From the NCBI RefSeq assembly GCF_014197255.1, contig NZ_JACIFE010000001.1, positions 1-64,000 of the forward strand: 64,000 nucleotides of DNA, read 5' to 3'. Numbering within the stretch: the stretch's first letter is position 1; each line of letters opens with the position of its first letter. Position numbers and translations under genes: made by a program. The stretch is from Bartonella fuyuanensis (GTDB lineage Bacteria > Pseudomonadota > Alphaproteobacteria > Rhizobiales > Rhizobiaceae). A model generated the notes under the pieces. The model was not told the origin of the DNA. It ran no database searches and worked only from the letters and a program-made list of their open reading frames with translations. This document shows, piece by piece, positions 20,552 to 30,598 of the stretch.

Positions 20552-20890
20552 TTGGCTTATGTAGTAACCGACAACTGCATTCATTGCAAATATACTGATT
20601 GCGTTGAAGTGTGCCCTGTTGACTGTTTTTATGAAGGTGAAAATATGTTGGTCATTCACCCCGATGAATGTATTGATTGTGGTGTTTGCGAACCAGAATG
20701 TCCAGCAGAAGCAATTAAGCCTGATACAGAACCAGGGCTCGAAAAGTGGTTAGAACTTAATCTTCATTACGCAAACAAATGGCCTAATCTGACAACCAAA
20801 AAAGAGCCTCTTCCTCAAGCGAAAGAGATGGATGGTGTTCCAAATAAACTAGAAAAGTATTTTTCGGAAAATCCAGGAAGTGGAGAATAG
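20552..20890 (+). CDS. fdxA: Ferredoxin FdxA (7Fe type)
   Basis: A small electron carrier of 112 residues with two cluster-binding sets. Cys9, Cys12, Cys17, Cys21 and Cys25 lie near the N-terminus, and Cys40, Cys43, Cys46 and Cys50 form the CxxCxxCxxxCP motif. The pattern fits one 3Fe-4S and one 4Fe-4S cluster. No ATG is available at the conserved start. The TTG at 20552, seven bases after a GGAG, gives the family N-terminus [13 protein letters not shown] at 20546 is too close to the GGAG. It follows the helicase remnant by 21 bases and precedes carD, the usual rhizobial order. Confidence 0.94.
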   Translation: MAYVVTDNCIHCKYTDCVEVCPVDCFYEGENMLVIHPDECIDCGVCEPECPAEAIKPDTEPGLEKWLELNLHYANKWPNLTTKKEPLPQAKEMDGVPNKLEKYFSENPGSGE

Positions 20891-21200
20891 TAATGATACT
20901 GTGTACACCCCCTCCTTTTTCAACAATTGAAAGACTTTTTTTGTAAAAATAAAAAAAAATCCTTAAGCGAAATGATTGATTCTTTTAACATTTGATGTTA
21001 ATGTTATTTTAACATGATCATCTTTCTAAGTATTTTTCTTTGCTTTTTGTAGTAAAGCAATGTATTTCTGTTGAATTTAAAAGTATGCAGCTTTTATACT
21101 CGCTTAAATTGACAATATACTTGGTTAAAGAAAACTCAACCCTCAGGTTTATAACCTGTTTTCCGATACATTTGTTGATCATAAGGGAGTAAACTAAAAT
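20891..21200. other. Intergenic region fdxA-carD
   Basis: About 310 AT-rich bases. Around 21109 there is a TTGACA that could be a -35 box, but I see no good -10 at the right distance. Downstream of it lies a 15-base inverted repeat (listed separately). There is no convincing hairpin terminator after fdxA, so part of carD transcription may be read-through. Confidence 0.4.
21144..21158. promoter_or_regulatory. Inverted repeat upstream of carD, possible operator
   Basis: CAGGTTTATAACCTG is a perfect 6+3+6 inverted repeat, 42 bases before the carD start and about 30 bases after a TTGACA. Its size and place fit a dimeric repressor site or a small mRNA hairpin. I cannot name a regulator, and palindromes of this size occur by chance in AT-rich DNA. 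Confidence 0.35.
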
Positions 21201-21785
21201 ATGGCATCCCAGCATGGAACATCCTCCAAGACTAAAGAATTTGCAACTTCTGAATATATCGTCTACCCTACTCATGGAGTAGGACAAATTATAGCAATTG
21301 AAGATCAGGAAGTTGCAGGACATAAATTAAAACTTTTTGTCATTCATTTTGCGAAAGACAAAATGGATATCAAAGTCCCCATTGCAAAAGCCCTTTCCAT
21401 TGGAATGCGGAAATTATCTGCTGGTGATTCGGTCGAACGTGCCTTAAAAATCTTACACGGAAAAGCGCGTATTAAACGAACCATGTGGTCGCGCCGCGCA
21501 CAAGAATATGACGCTAAAATCAACTCAGGAGATCTTATTTGTATTGCTGAAGTAGTGCGTGATCTTTTCCGCTCTACCTTACAGCCCGAGCGATCCTATT
21601 CTGAACGTCAACTTTATACTGCTGCTCTCGAAAGAATGGCCCGCGAAATTGCGGTTATTAATCGTCTTTCTGAAACGGAAGCTATCAATCTTATAGAGAT
21701 GCATCTTTCCAACAAACCGAAACATGAATTTAAAACTGAAAGAGAAGAGACAGAGGGAGATAATAAAGCCGTCTACGCTGCATAA
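21201..21785 (+). CDS. carD: CarD family transcription regulator
   Basis: A 194-residue CarD-like protein. CarD proteins bind the RNA polymerase beta subunit and stabilise open promoter complexes, notably at rRNA promoters. The N-terminal RNA polymerase interaction domain occupies about 17-75, beginning EYIVYPTHGVGQI. The helical C-terminal DNA-binding domain (SAGDSVERALKIL, then MWSRRAQEYDAKI) continues to about 165. The last 25 residues are an acidic, disordered-looking tail. GGGAG precedes the ATG by nine or ten bases. It follows fdxA as in other rhizobia and ends at a clear terminator. Confidence 0.93.
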   Translation: MASQHGTSSKTKEFATSEYIVYPTHGVGQIIAIEDQEVAGHKLKLFVIHFAKDKMDIKVPIAKALSIGMRKLSAGDSVERALKILHGKARIKRTMWSRRAQEYDAKINSGDLICIAEVVRDLFRSTLQPERSYSERQLYTAALERMAREIAVINRLSETEAINLIEMHLSNKPKHEFKTEREETEGDNKAVYAA

Positions 21786-21816
21786 TGCACTCTTCCCTCT
21801 AACAAGATATTTTTAT

Positions 21817-21847
21817 AAAACCAGCTCTTTGCTGGTTTTATTTTTTA
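21817..21847 (+). terminator. Rho-independent terminator after carD
   Basis: AAAACCAGC, a five-base loop, and GCTGGTTTT form a nine-pair stem followed by ATTTTTT. It lies about 30 bases beyond the carD stop and reads on the plus strand. Confidence 0.9.
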
Positions 21848-23852
21848 ACATCTTTTATGCTTTCAAGGAGAAGATTTTTTAACCAGCACCAATCTATAAA
21901 CAGTCTAACTTGTTAGTGAAATCTACCAACTGAACCCTCATTTGCTTGATCTATAGATAAATATCGATTTAAAATCATAATATAGTGCAATTCATATTAA
22001 ATTAAACCTCTGAAGATCGTATGATTCGCTTATTTTAAATTTCTCTTATATTGAATCAATCAAAAACACTTTCTTGCATACCACAAGCAAAACTAGCTTA
22101 TCAGGTAAAACTGTACAAGAAAAAACCCAAAATACCTATTCATGAACCAGCTCAAGGACCAAAAGCTGTAAACAACATTGAGAGCTTGCAAATGTCATGA
22201 CGGTGACAATCTGCTCTTTGATTACGTTTAACGACCATAATACCCTATGAAGTTTATACACTTTACAGAAACTTTACCCTTGTATTATTCATAAACACCG
22301 TTATAAAATAGGTGAGATCAACATTAAGAAATATTTCTTAAACCGCACAAATGTACAACATAAATGTATTTTGTATTGGATGTTTTGTTTTGCATGAGAA
22401 AAGCTTACGCCCATAGAAAATGAAAAAAACAAAAATGTGAAACAAACTGTAATCTTTACTCTTTAAAAAGCGCTTCTTTCAATGCTTTTAAAAAATATAA
22501 AGCTAAATTAAAAAAACAACAATAAAAACGAATGTTGGTATTTACATTTGCAAGTTCATATTTTTTCGAAATAAAGCTAGATTTTCATTGCAATGACTAT
22601 GCAAAAAGCTATATGCAATATTCTTACACTAATAAGACACACAAAATCTGGAACGAATCATAAAACCTTTAAAAGTCTTAATCATTGTTTCAAACATTCT
22701 GCAGGGAATTGAATATTGATCGACAGACAGCAAAAAAGCACAAACTGTATGAGACAAGCAATCCCATAAAATCCTTAATAAACCAGCTATGGATTGAAGA
22801 ACCATACCGGCTTTAACAAAATACTTCGCAAAACCCCATGCATGACACATCCGATTTTACGTTGACTTATTTCACAAGCGTTCGTAATAAATTCTTTATA
22901 TTCATAAAGATAAGAAAAATATATGAAAAATTCTTAACTCAAAAATATGAAAAGAAAGCGTAATACTCATAAAAAAAGCCTTATATACCTTTATCATCAG
23001 AAGTACTAAATATTATCAAATAAGCATACCCTTTATCTTACTAAAGTTTTTTTTCTCATAAGGAAGTCTGCTGTTATCAAAATATACTTAGCTTTCCACA
23101 TTGCAACTAAGCTTTGCATTTAAAATCATTCATTACAGACATTTTCTCCTTTCTTATAGAATTTTATCCCCCTACCCCCTATAGCGTTATAAGCAAGTAA
23201 CTGTTATCAGATTGCACGGAACCAATTTAAAACGAGACAATCCTACGATAGATCTTTCATTCACAGCGTAAAATAATGCATCATTTTTATCTGCCAATAC
23301 AACATGAGCATAAATCATAATTCTTTTCCTGAGAAATACAGACCACAATATAAGTTCTATGGACAAACCATTACCTTCAATATTTCATCAGATATTCTCA
23401 GCAAAACAGCTCATATTTCAAATCTCGTCTGAGTCTTATATAATCACCCTAAATGAAAATATTTTACAGTCTAACAAGATTAGAAATATACACCCCCTTA
23501 AAAGATAGATAGATGAATAAAATTAAGAACAATGCAAATGAACTATACAGTTTTACATTATGATAGCATTGATTATTTTCACCTTTTAACTTCTCTATAA
23601 GCTATTTTTAAGAATCTTCTTAAGGAAAACGATTCCATCACCGAGCTGCTTATACTAAATTCAACAAAAAGTTCAATTAAAACATCTGAAAAGAACTGTA
23701 TACAAGTCATCCTTTACAGCGTCTCAAGGAAACAAGAAAATCATCTCCAACAATTTTCTATGACAAAAACCCTCGGCTCCCCACGCTTATCCCAAGCATT
23801 TACCGATGTTTCAAGGAAGAATTAATTCTAGACTGGAAAAGAAATAAAACGC
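21848..23852. other. Two-kilobase non-coding region
   Basis: AT-rich DNA between the carD terminator and rpmF with no supported gene. The one longer frame, 22629-22850 on the minus strand (73 codons, Cys- and Phe-rich), lacks a ribosome-binding site and known similarity. Short elements resembling the dispersed CTGTAAACAA repeat occur near 21890 and 22165. I see no tRNA or structured RNA that I can support. Confidence 0.5.
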
Positions 23853-24032
23853 TCAGTTCTTAACCACTAAGACAGAACGCCCACGATACATTCCCGTTTT
23901 CAAATCAATATGATGAGGACGACGCAATTCACCAGAATTTTTATCCTCGATATAAGTCGGCACCTTCAGAGCATCAGCCGAACGGCGCATGCCCCTCTTT
24001 GCTGGAGAGGTTTTTCGTTTAGGTACAGCCAT
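23853..24032 (-). CDS. rpmF: 50S ribosomal protein L32
   Basis: A 59-residue basic ribosomal protein with the alphaproteobacterial L32 start [18 protein letters not shown] and the later [13 protein letters not shown] segment. The zinc-binding cysteines of some L32 proteins are absent, as is usual for this lineage. The open frame begins at 24053, but GGAG nine bases before the ATG at 24032 and the family N-terminus fix the start. It is a single gene, divergent from ispA across about 400 bases. Confidence 0.96.
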   Translation of the reverse strand: MAVPKRKTSPAKRGMRRSADALKVPTYIEDKNSGELRRPHHIDLKTGMYRGRSVLVVKN

Positions 24033-24437
24033 AAAAAGACACTCCAAATCCATTAAACAAAAAAAGCTAACGTCAAAATGACAACGCTTTAGTTAAAACA
24101 CCATAAAATTCTGGAGCATTATACACTGATAAAAAAGAAGAGGCAATGTCAAAATGATCTTCCTTTTATCATAAAGAATGTTCACAACACCTAAATGAAT
24201 ATCGACCATTCTTCGTAGAATTTAAGCATTTTATCCAAAAATGAAAGCATTTTCATAAGACTTTTATTTAATTTTTATTTTGCTTTAAAAGGAATTTGTC
24301 TCTACAGTGGCGATATAGCCTAAAAGAGAAGTTGATTTTTAATGAAAACCTACGCAAATTTATGAAAATTAAGTAGAAGCAACATCTTTTCTGTTTGAAC
24401 TTTATAATTTCATTTTCTTAAAACAAAGGAAGCAAGA
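24033..24437. other. Divergent intergenic region rpmF / ispA
   Basis: About 405 AT-rich bases that must contain promoters for both divergent genes. I cannot define boxes reliably and see no other feature. Confidence 0.4.
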
Positions 24438-25340
24438 ATGCACGAATTTACCACCCTTCTTGCAGAACATGGCCACGCCGTTGAAAAACGATTAACCATA
24501 TTGTTAAATGATGAAATCCAAAATGGTGAAATTTTACGCCCTGAAAAATTAATCAAAGCCATGCGTTATGGTGTATTGAACGGTGGAAAACGCCTACGTC
24601 CTTTTCTTGTGATTCAAAGCGCTGCACTTTTTGATATCCCAATAGAACATTCTCTCGATGTTGCATGTGCTTTAGAGTGTATTCACTGTTATTCGCTCAT
24701 TCACGATGATCTTCCTGCTATGGATAATGATACACTCCGGCGTGGAAAACCCACCGTCCACCTAGCATTTGATGAAGCAACAGCAATTTTAGCAGGCAAT
24801 GCTCTTTTGACATTTGCCTTTGAAATTATTGCCCATAAAGCGTGTGGATTATCCACAGACATTAGAATAAAATTGATCACATCTCTTGCACAATCAGCAG
24901 GACTTGGTGGTATGCTAGGTGGGCAAATGCTGGATCTTGAAGCTGAAAAACGCCCGCAAGAAAATATTGACATCATCACTCTACAACGCATGAAAACAGC
25001 AACCCTCATAAGCTTTGCTTGCCAAGCAGGTGCCATCATTGGTAATGCATCCAAAGAATTAACCGAAAAGCTTACTGCTTTTGGTACCTATCTTGGTTTA
25101 GCATTTCAATTAACCGATGACCTTCTTGATGTCACCGCCAACACGCAAACTCTAGGAAAAACTGCTGGGAAAGATGAAACAGCACAAAAAGCAACTTTTG
25201 TTCGTCTTTATGGCATTAAAGAAACGCAAAAAAAACGCGATAAACTGATTACAAAAGCAGAAGCACTCTTACACCCTTTTGATCCTAAAGCACTCCCTCT
25301 CCACCAAGCAGCTCGCTTTAGCGCTACACGCAAAAATTAA
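24438..25340 (+). CDS. ispA: Polyprenyl (farnesyl) diphosphate synthase
   Basis: It condenses IPP with allylic diphosphates, most likely to farnesyl diphosphate, feeding undecaprenyl phosphate and quinone side chains. The 300 residues show GGKRLRP at 49-55, the first Asp-rich motif with Asp90, Asp91 and Asp96 (DDLPAMD), and the second with Asp227, Asp228 and Asp231 (DDLLD). The two residues between the Asp pair and Asp96 fit the bacterial FPP-synthase pattern. AAAGGAAGC lies before the ATG. A weak GCATTC/GAATGC hairpin at 25361-25380 follows the gene and may end its transcript. It works downstream of IspG, also in this window. Confidence 0.92.
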   Translation: MHEFTTLLAEHGHAVEKRLTILLNDEIQNGEILRPEKLIKAMRYGVLNGGKRLRPFLVIQSAALFDIPIEHSLDVACALECIHCYSLIHDDLPAMDNDTLRRGKPTVHLAFDEATAILAGNALLTFAFEIIAHKACGLSTDIRIKLITSLAQSAGLGGMLGGQMLDLEAEKRPQENIDIITLQRMKTATLISFACQAGAIIGNASKELTEKLTAFGTYLGLAFQLTDDLLDVTANTQTLGKTAGKDETAQKATFVRLYGIKETQKKRDKLITKAEALLHPFDPKALPLHQAARFSATRKN

Positions 25341-25519
25341 ACTTCGTCTCCCGATTGTACGCATTCTCTTTGTTGAATGCATAATAGATTTTTCAAAGAA
25401 ACTTCAATATCATTGATCTACATTATAGCTTCTATCATGAAATGGATGTGACAAACATTGAGGGCATTAAACCAAGTGCACAAATTTATAACATAAATAT
25501 ATTCAAGGAGTCCTATTGC

Positions 25520-25627
25520 ATGAAAGATACTCCATTAAAAAATGAAAATGGTAAAGTTATGCGTAATTTCCACACTTTAAAAGATATTGGCATGAAGACT
25601 TTAAAGCCGAATAAAAAACGACTGTAA
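25520..25627 (+). CDS. Possible 35-residue basic small protein
   Basis: A short frame starting with ATG at 25520, nine bases after AAGGAG (25505-25510), which is a better ribosome-binding site than most real genes here have. The predicted peptide is hydrophilic and Lys-rich. An imperfect hairpin (AAAGG... CCTTT) follows the stop within 30 bases. The combination suggests a real small gene, but I recognise no family and cannot exclude chance. Confidence 0.35.
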   Translation: MKDTPLKNENGKVMRNFHTLKDIGMKTLKPNKKRL

Positions 25628-26186
25628 AAAGGAAAACTCGTTTTCTCCTTTATGTTTTCATCTTCTACTAGAAAGTAAAAATAAACAGGATAAGGATAAA
25701 ACAGGACATTTTATAAGCCCGTAAAAGACAATAAAAAAGCATAATACTCTCGGGAGAAAATCGTATTTTTTACTTATACATTCTTCATAAAGTTTATTGT
25801 ACTACTCTAGACTATCTACGCGAATACATCGCAATAATAATGATGTAGAAAAAAAGCTATAAATACTATAACACGCGTTATATATTATGATTTCCCCACT
25901 CTAACCTTTTAATAAACATAATTTATTTGATTTAGATGATTCTCATCAACTATGCTAATATATATTTTTGTTTTGAGCTTATTTATATCAAATTATTGCT
26001 GCATTTGATTTTACGATCTATCCAAAGGGATATGTCACTCAGAAACTCCATAAATAATTTTTTTATTATTTAGCCAAGAATATCTTCTAACATCAGAAAA
26101 TACAGAACTCACTGTACAATTGAAGAAAAACTACTCACAATAAGCATGCGAGCTATAAAAATTATCTTAAAAAGATGACTTATATT

Positions 26187-26498
26187 TTAAGGGAGATAGT
26201 AGTATAATCCGCTAAAGATACCAATAATAAAATCAGCAATGAAAAAATCCTGTCGGAAGAGACTATAAATTTCCTTCCCTTGAACTCTACTTAGTGAAGT
26301 AGTATCAAAAATACAAACAAGAAGAAAAAAGCTAGTGTATACCATGATTACTCCTTGATAAAGGCATAATCTGGTACAATCATTTTCTTTGTCAGCTTTC
26401 TGTTGTATCAAAGATTCTAGCGCGTGAAAAGATTCACAAGAAGTACTTGTACTTCCTTCTTCAATAACTTTTACCTCAAGCCAATTTATAATGGACAA
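26187..26498 (-). CDS. Hypothetical protein with one or two membrane segments
   Basis: A 103-codon frame. The N-terminal half is charged; from about residue 50 there are two hydrophobic stretches (near VYTSFFLLVCIF and FIIGIFSGLYYYL). No family is recognised. It lies in repeat-rich DNA, and its start overlaps the edge of the dispersed repeat near 26490, which weakens the case. It shares strand and region with the next membrane ORF. Confidence 0.3.
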   Translation of the reverse strand: MSIINWLEVKVIEEGSTSTSCESFHALESLIQQKADKENDCTRLCLYQGVIMVYTSFFLLVCIFDTTSLSRVQGKEIYSLFRQDFFIADFIIGIFSGLYYYLP

Positions 26499-26560
26499 GA
26501 AACATGATTTTGATTGATTTAATATAGCCAGATTTGAAATAAGGAAAACTGAAAATATTC
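26487..26560. repeat. Dispersed AT-rich repeat copy
   Basis: It shares the ordered blocks ACAAG, TTTTGATTGATT, GATTTGAAAT, GGAAAA and ATATTC with the repeat at about 10695-10780. The two are clearly related but have drifted. The copy lacks the terminal palindrome seen at 10788. Confidence 0.5.
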
Positions 26561-26756
26561 GGTTTTTTATTTAACATTTGAAATAATGATGCGCTTTAAT
26601 AACTTAAAGCCTTAACCCACTATAAAACCCCACAAAACACACGCGACAACACGCTACTATTCTCATTAAAATTTCTTTAGAACTTTTTAAAAAATCTATC
26701 AACAGATAAACCAATAAATAGATACCCCAAATATCAACGAATGAGAAAAAAATATA

Positions 26757-27185
26757 TTAACCATAGATGCACTCATGTAAAAATACCAATAAGCTAAATC
26801 CCCCAACGGTTTCCAAGAAAAATTCATATGTAGCTTTGAAATAATCATTCATACCATCATGCAAAATAACTTCTACAAGAAGATATTTATCCTTAATTAA
26901 ATAAAAAATCATACAGACTAAAATAACAGCAAGTTCTTTTTTCAGCTCAAAGAAAACCATTGCAAAAATCAGTAAAACTGAAAGAAACAACCATAAAATA
27001 AAATTTACTTTTTCACTTAGTTTTATAAAGAGAAAACTAACCAAGAGTTGAGCGTGCAAGATCAGAGAATCAGCTTTATAAATAAGAGAATTCGCTTTTT
27101 GGTTTTTTCTCTCCCCTTTAAGGTCATCAAGAAAAAACCAACCAAATGGTGTTGTCATCAACATTAAAAACGCCGCGATATCCAT
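26757..27185 (-). CDS. Hypothetical multi-pass membrane protein
   Basis: A 142-codon frame with about four hydrophobic segments (around residues 3-18, 45-55, 62-80 and 83-98, with a further one near the C-terminus) separated by short charged loops. This regular pattern is more gene-like than the surrounding frames. No Shine-Dalgarno sequence precedes the ATG at 27185, and I recognise no family. It may be a decaying or lineage-specific gene. Confidence 0.4.
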   Translation of the reverse strand: MDIAAFLMLMTTPFGWFFLDDLKGERKNQKANSLIYKADSLILHAQLLVSFLFIKLSEKVNFILWLFLSVLLIFAMVFFELKKELAVILVCMIFYLIKDKYLLVEVILHDGMNDYFKATYEFFLETVGGFSLLVFLHECIYG

Positions 27186-27698
27186 ATATTGGCTAAATAA
27201 TCAACAAAATATGTACCGATTATAAGAGTTTATATTTTATTCTAAAAAAGCTTTTCAGCATCCAGCAGAGTCAACCATAATAATGCTTTTCTTATAAGCA
27301 CAAAATAAAGAAACTATAGCAACGCACCTTTACTCTGTAAACTCATATGACTACAATCTGTAAATCGAAGGAATCATACAACCTTATGATCTTCAAACAG
27401 TGAAGTTTTTGTCTAAAAAATTAAATAATAAGGTTTTTAAAACAACGAAAACTACCTCATTAATTATGCAAAATCATAATACGATTTATTCAACTTTACA
27501 AAAAAATCATAAAAATGTTTTGGAGATAATGTTACGTTTAGTTTTTAAGTGCTCTGCTATGAAAGTAATGTCATCAAGGAGAAATTTTTGAAAACAATAC
27601 AAAAGCGTTTCAATTTAGAACAATTAGCTTTTTTTCAACATGCGGCTAAATGAGGACTGAATATTGATTTACAAGCAAAGAAATTCCAAGAATCTATT

Positions 27699-28940
27699 TT
27701 ATCCCTGCCCAAAGCGTGTATGAATATAATCACTCAAGAGAGATTCAAATTCCTCAGCAATATGTTCTCCACGCAAAATCTTCACCTTTTTTCCTTCAAT
27801 AAAAACAGGTGCTGCTGGACTTTCCCCCATTCCAGGCAATGAAATTCCAATATCCGCATGTTTTGATTCTCCCGGTCCATTGACGATACATCCCATCACA
27901 GCAACCTTCAAACTTTCAACACCAGGATATTTTTCACGCCAAACAGGCATATTTTTGTATAAATTCGCTTCAATTTTTTGCGCTAATTGTTGAAAAACCG
28001 TTGAGGTCGTACGCCCACATCCAGGGCAAGCCGCAACCACAGGCAAAAACTGCTGAAACCCCATTACTTGCAAAAGTTCCTGCCCCACTTTTACTTCTCG
28101 TGTCCGATCACCACCAGGTTCTGGCGTTAAGGAAATTCGTATTGTATCGCCAATCCCTTGCTGCAATAAAATGCCCAAAGCCACCGAAGAAGCAACAATT
28201 CCCTTTGTTCCCATCCCTGCCTCAGTCAATCCCAAATGAAGGGCATAATCACAGCGCTCTGCCAAGGAAGTATAAACAGCAATAAGATTTTGGACATCAC
28301 TCACTTTAGCAGAAAGAATAATTTGATTACGCCCCAATCCCATCTCTTCAGCCCAAAGAGCCGACTGCAGAGCTGACTGCACAACAGTTTCTCGCATAAC
28401 TTCAGCAACAGATAAAGGATTTTCTTGCTGTGCATTTTCATCCATAAGTCGTGTTAACAACGCGTTATCAAGAGAACCCCAATTCACACCAATGCGAATA
28501 GGTTTACGATACCGACAAGCAATCTCAATAATTTCAGCAAATTGGCGATCTTTTTTTGCGCCAAAACCAACATTTCCAGGATTGATGCGATATTTTGCAA
28601 GTGCTTCAGCACACGCAGGATGCTCTGATAAAAGCTTATGGCCAATATAATGAAAATCCCCAACCAACGGGACAAAAAATCCTAATTTTTCCAATCGCTC
28701 TCGTATTTTTGGTACAGCAGCGGCTGCTTCATCGCGATCAACAGTAAGCCGCACCAATTGTGAACCAGCTTGCCAAAGGGCAGCAATCTGTGCAACAGTT
28801 GCATCGACATCTGCTGTATCTGTATTGGTCATTGACTGTACAACGATTGGACTCTGCCCCCCAACGATCACACCCCCAACAGCAACACTAACAGACCAAC
28901 GACGCTCAAGTGGTTTAAATAAAGCATAGGTCGTACTCAT
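27699..28940 (-). CDS. ispG: 4-hydroxy-3-methylbut-2-enyl diphosphate synthase
   Basis: IspG (GcpE) converts MEcPP to HMBPP in the MEP isoprenoid pathway, using a 4Fe-4S cluster and electrons from ferredoxin or flavodoxin. The 413 residues include the N-terminal TIM-barrel part ([14 protein letters not shown] at about 32-45). The cluster ligands are Cys305 and Cys308 in CPGCGRTT and Cys351 in [10 protein letters not shown], with Glu358 as the fourth ligand. GAGG precedes the ATG by five bases. It is a single gene. FdxA at 20.5 kb is a conceivable but unproven donor. Confidence 0.97.
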   Translation of the reverse strand: MSTTYALFKPLERRWSVSVAVGGVIVGGQSPIVVQSMTNTDTADVDATVAQIAALWQAGSQLVRLTVDRDEAAAAVPKIRERLEKLGFFVPLVGDFHYIGHKLLSEHPACAEALAKYRINPGNVGFGAKKDRQFAEIIEIACRYRKPIRIGVNWGSLDNALLTRLMDENAQQENPLSVAEVMRETVVQSALQSALWAEEMGLGRNQIILSAKVSDVQNLIAVYTSLAERCDYALHLGLTEAGMGTKGIVASSVALGILLQQGIGDTIRISLTPEPGGDRTREVKVGQELLQVMGFQQFLPVVAACPGCGRTTSTVFQQLAQKIEANLYKNMPVWREKYPGVESLKVAVMGCIVNGPGESKHADIGISLPGMGESPAAPVFIEGKKVKILRGEHIAEEFESLLSDYIHTRFGQG

Positions 28941-29837
28941 TAATTCCTCAAATTTTTAAAACCTGCACTCTCAATCATCATTTACATTGACTTCCTCCGT
29001 GCGGCCTCAAAGGATGAAAATTATACCTCCGCCCATCTTCATAGATTGTTCTAGACTTACCTGCTAACCACTGATGCAATTCAGCTCATAGATGCGATTC
29101 ATTCTCTAGACACACCGGATAAATTCTACCATTCCCGTTCAAGTTTATGCTTTCACACTTTGTTTCCTCAAAAAGAAACTGAAATCAAACAGAGATAATA
29201 TTGTATTTCTAAGTTGCAAACCTATTTCATATTAATGTTATCGCAGAACAGTATTTTACAACACAACAAATAGCACCCATCAAAATGCAATTTTAAAAAA
29301 TACATGAAAAATATCGCCCAATTAAGCCAATATGTCGATTTATAATAATCTATCTTTTTACAAATTTGAATGGCAAACTCAAATATTGTAAGATTTTCCC
29401 ATTTGAAATCTTCTTAGATTAAAATAATTAATCACACTCCCCAACGCACCACAAGCAAACATGTAGATAAAAACGATAAATAAAGAATAAAGATTCCCCA
29501 TAAACCACTCCAAAGATTAAAGGCTATTCCACAACACTTAAAAAAACAAGCCCCCCAAAAAATGAAAGCATCATCTTCCACCTCTATAAAATAACGATAG
29601 AGGTGTACAATGGACCTTACACCATTTTACAAAATTTCAACTTCTACCCTTAACAAACGCGCTTATGAAATAAACTCATGCACATTAAGAAATGTCTATA
29701 AAACCCAAACTTTTAATTTTCATCCCACCCAGAAACCGTATAATCAATGCAACTTTTCAATTTTCAAGCCGTTATAGAAAAATCCCAAACACAATTCCAA
29801 CCATCATGCAACATATAACACATGAAGGAGTCAGTAG
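28941..29837. other. Intergenic region upstream of ispG
   Basis: About 900 AT-rich bases, with the ispG promoter expected at the left end. It contains a TTGACTTCCTCC-type repeat start at 28987 and a degenerate copy of the palindrome-flank motif at 29336-29353. The 68-codon frame at 29692-29898 overlaps the next gene in another frame and is not supported. Confidence 0.45.
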
Positions 29838-30122
29838 ATGTGTCTATTTTCAACCCATAGCAAAAATGCTAAAATTAAAAAACGTATTGCACTTTTAAAA
29901 AGAGAGCTAGTTCCCGTAAATCGTTGGAAGTTTCAAAATGATAGCTTCGAAAACATTTCTGAGCTGTTTAACACATGGAAACAAAAAAGCCGTCACGCCT
30001 TTTATCACCTCAATGAACACGCTACAAAATTAAAGAAAAAAGCGAAAGAAAACCCTAAAAAAACCCTTGCATTAGCAGCAGGGGTCGTTTTAGCAAGCCT
30101 CTTTCTAATACGTAAAAATTAA
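29838..30122 (+). CDS. Small tail-anchored membrane protein
   Basis: A 94-residue protein whose first 65 residues are charged and helical and whose C-terminus (about 73-91, ending SLFLIRKN) is one membrane helix. The layout, an amphipathic helix followed by a KENPKKTLALAAG-type linker and tail anchor, resembles ElaB/YqjD (DUF883) proteins that tie ribosomes or other cytosolic partners to the inner membrane. The match is by architecture only. GAAGGAG stands before the ATG and a strong terminator follows the stop, so this is a well-delimited single gene. Confidence 0.65.
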   Translation: MCLFSTHSKNAKIKKRIALLKRELVPVNRWKFQNDSFENISELFNTWKQKSRHAFYHLNEHATKLKKKAKENPKKTLALAAGVVLASLFLIRKN

Positions 30123-30147
30123 CGATATAACCAAAACCTCCCCGTTC

Positions 30148-30176
30148 AATGCCCGTTTCAAAGCGGGCATTTTTAT
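30148..30176 (+). terminator. Rho-independent terminator
   Basis: AATGCCCG, an eight-base loop, and CGGGCATT form a stem followed by TTTTA. It lies 25 bases past the stop of the small membrane protein gene. Confidence 0.88.
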
Positions 30177-30598
30177 AGTTTACAAAACACAACACTCTAC
30201 CCCCTCCTCTGCATTTCATACCCCTCCCCCAAAGGATAAGTTTTCATCCATCTCACCAATTGATGATCCTGTCTAGCAGGCTCTTCTACTGCTCATACAT
30301 ACAGTTCGTATCACGACATCTCAAAGGATGGCATTATTATGAACTACAGGAAAACTTTCAATATTCCACCCCTCTCTTCTGAATTATTTAAAAAGAAATA
30401 GAATAAATTAAAGATGCAGGCGCTTTAATGTTCCAAAAAACATTACTTGACAACATAACAAATAAGAATTTTAAGAGTTTTAAAAGCCGGATTATAACAA
30501 ACCACACGAACTCTTCCAACGTGAATAGCCACTTACTATAAGAAAATAGTATAAAACTTAAACTGAAAAAATCCAAACTTTTATCCTCCAGAATCGAT
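30177..30598. other. Convergent intergenic region
   Basis: About 420 bases between a plus-strand terminator and the end of the efflux pair. No gene is supported. A CTCAAAGGA-type repeat element near 30320 is followed by a degenerate AGGAAAACTTTCAATATTC block of the dispersed repeat. Confidence 0.45.

Larger units (their letters stand above)
25341..27698. other. Sparse region with doubtful small ORFs
   Basis: About 2.3 kb of AT-rich DNA between ispA and ispG. It holds one short frame with a good ribosome-binding site (25520-25627), two minus-strand frames that could encode membrane proteins (26187-26498 and 26757-27185), and a copy of the dispersed repeat at about 26487-26560. Nothing else is supported. 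Confidence 0.5.

Noticed and set aside
22629-22850. Minus-strand 73-codon frame, hydrophobic and Cys-rich
   Set aside because: No ribosome-binding site, no recognisable family, isolated in a 2-kb AT-rich gap.
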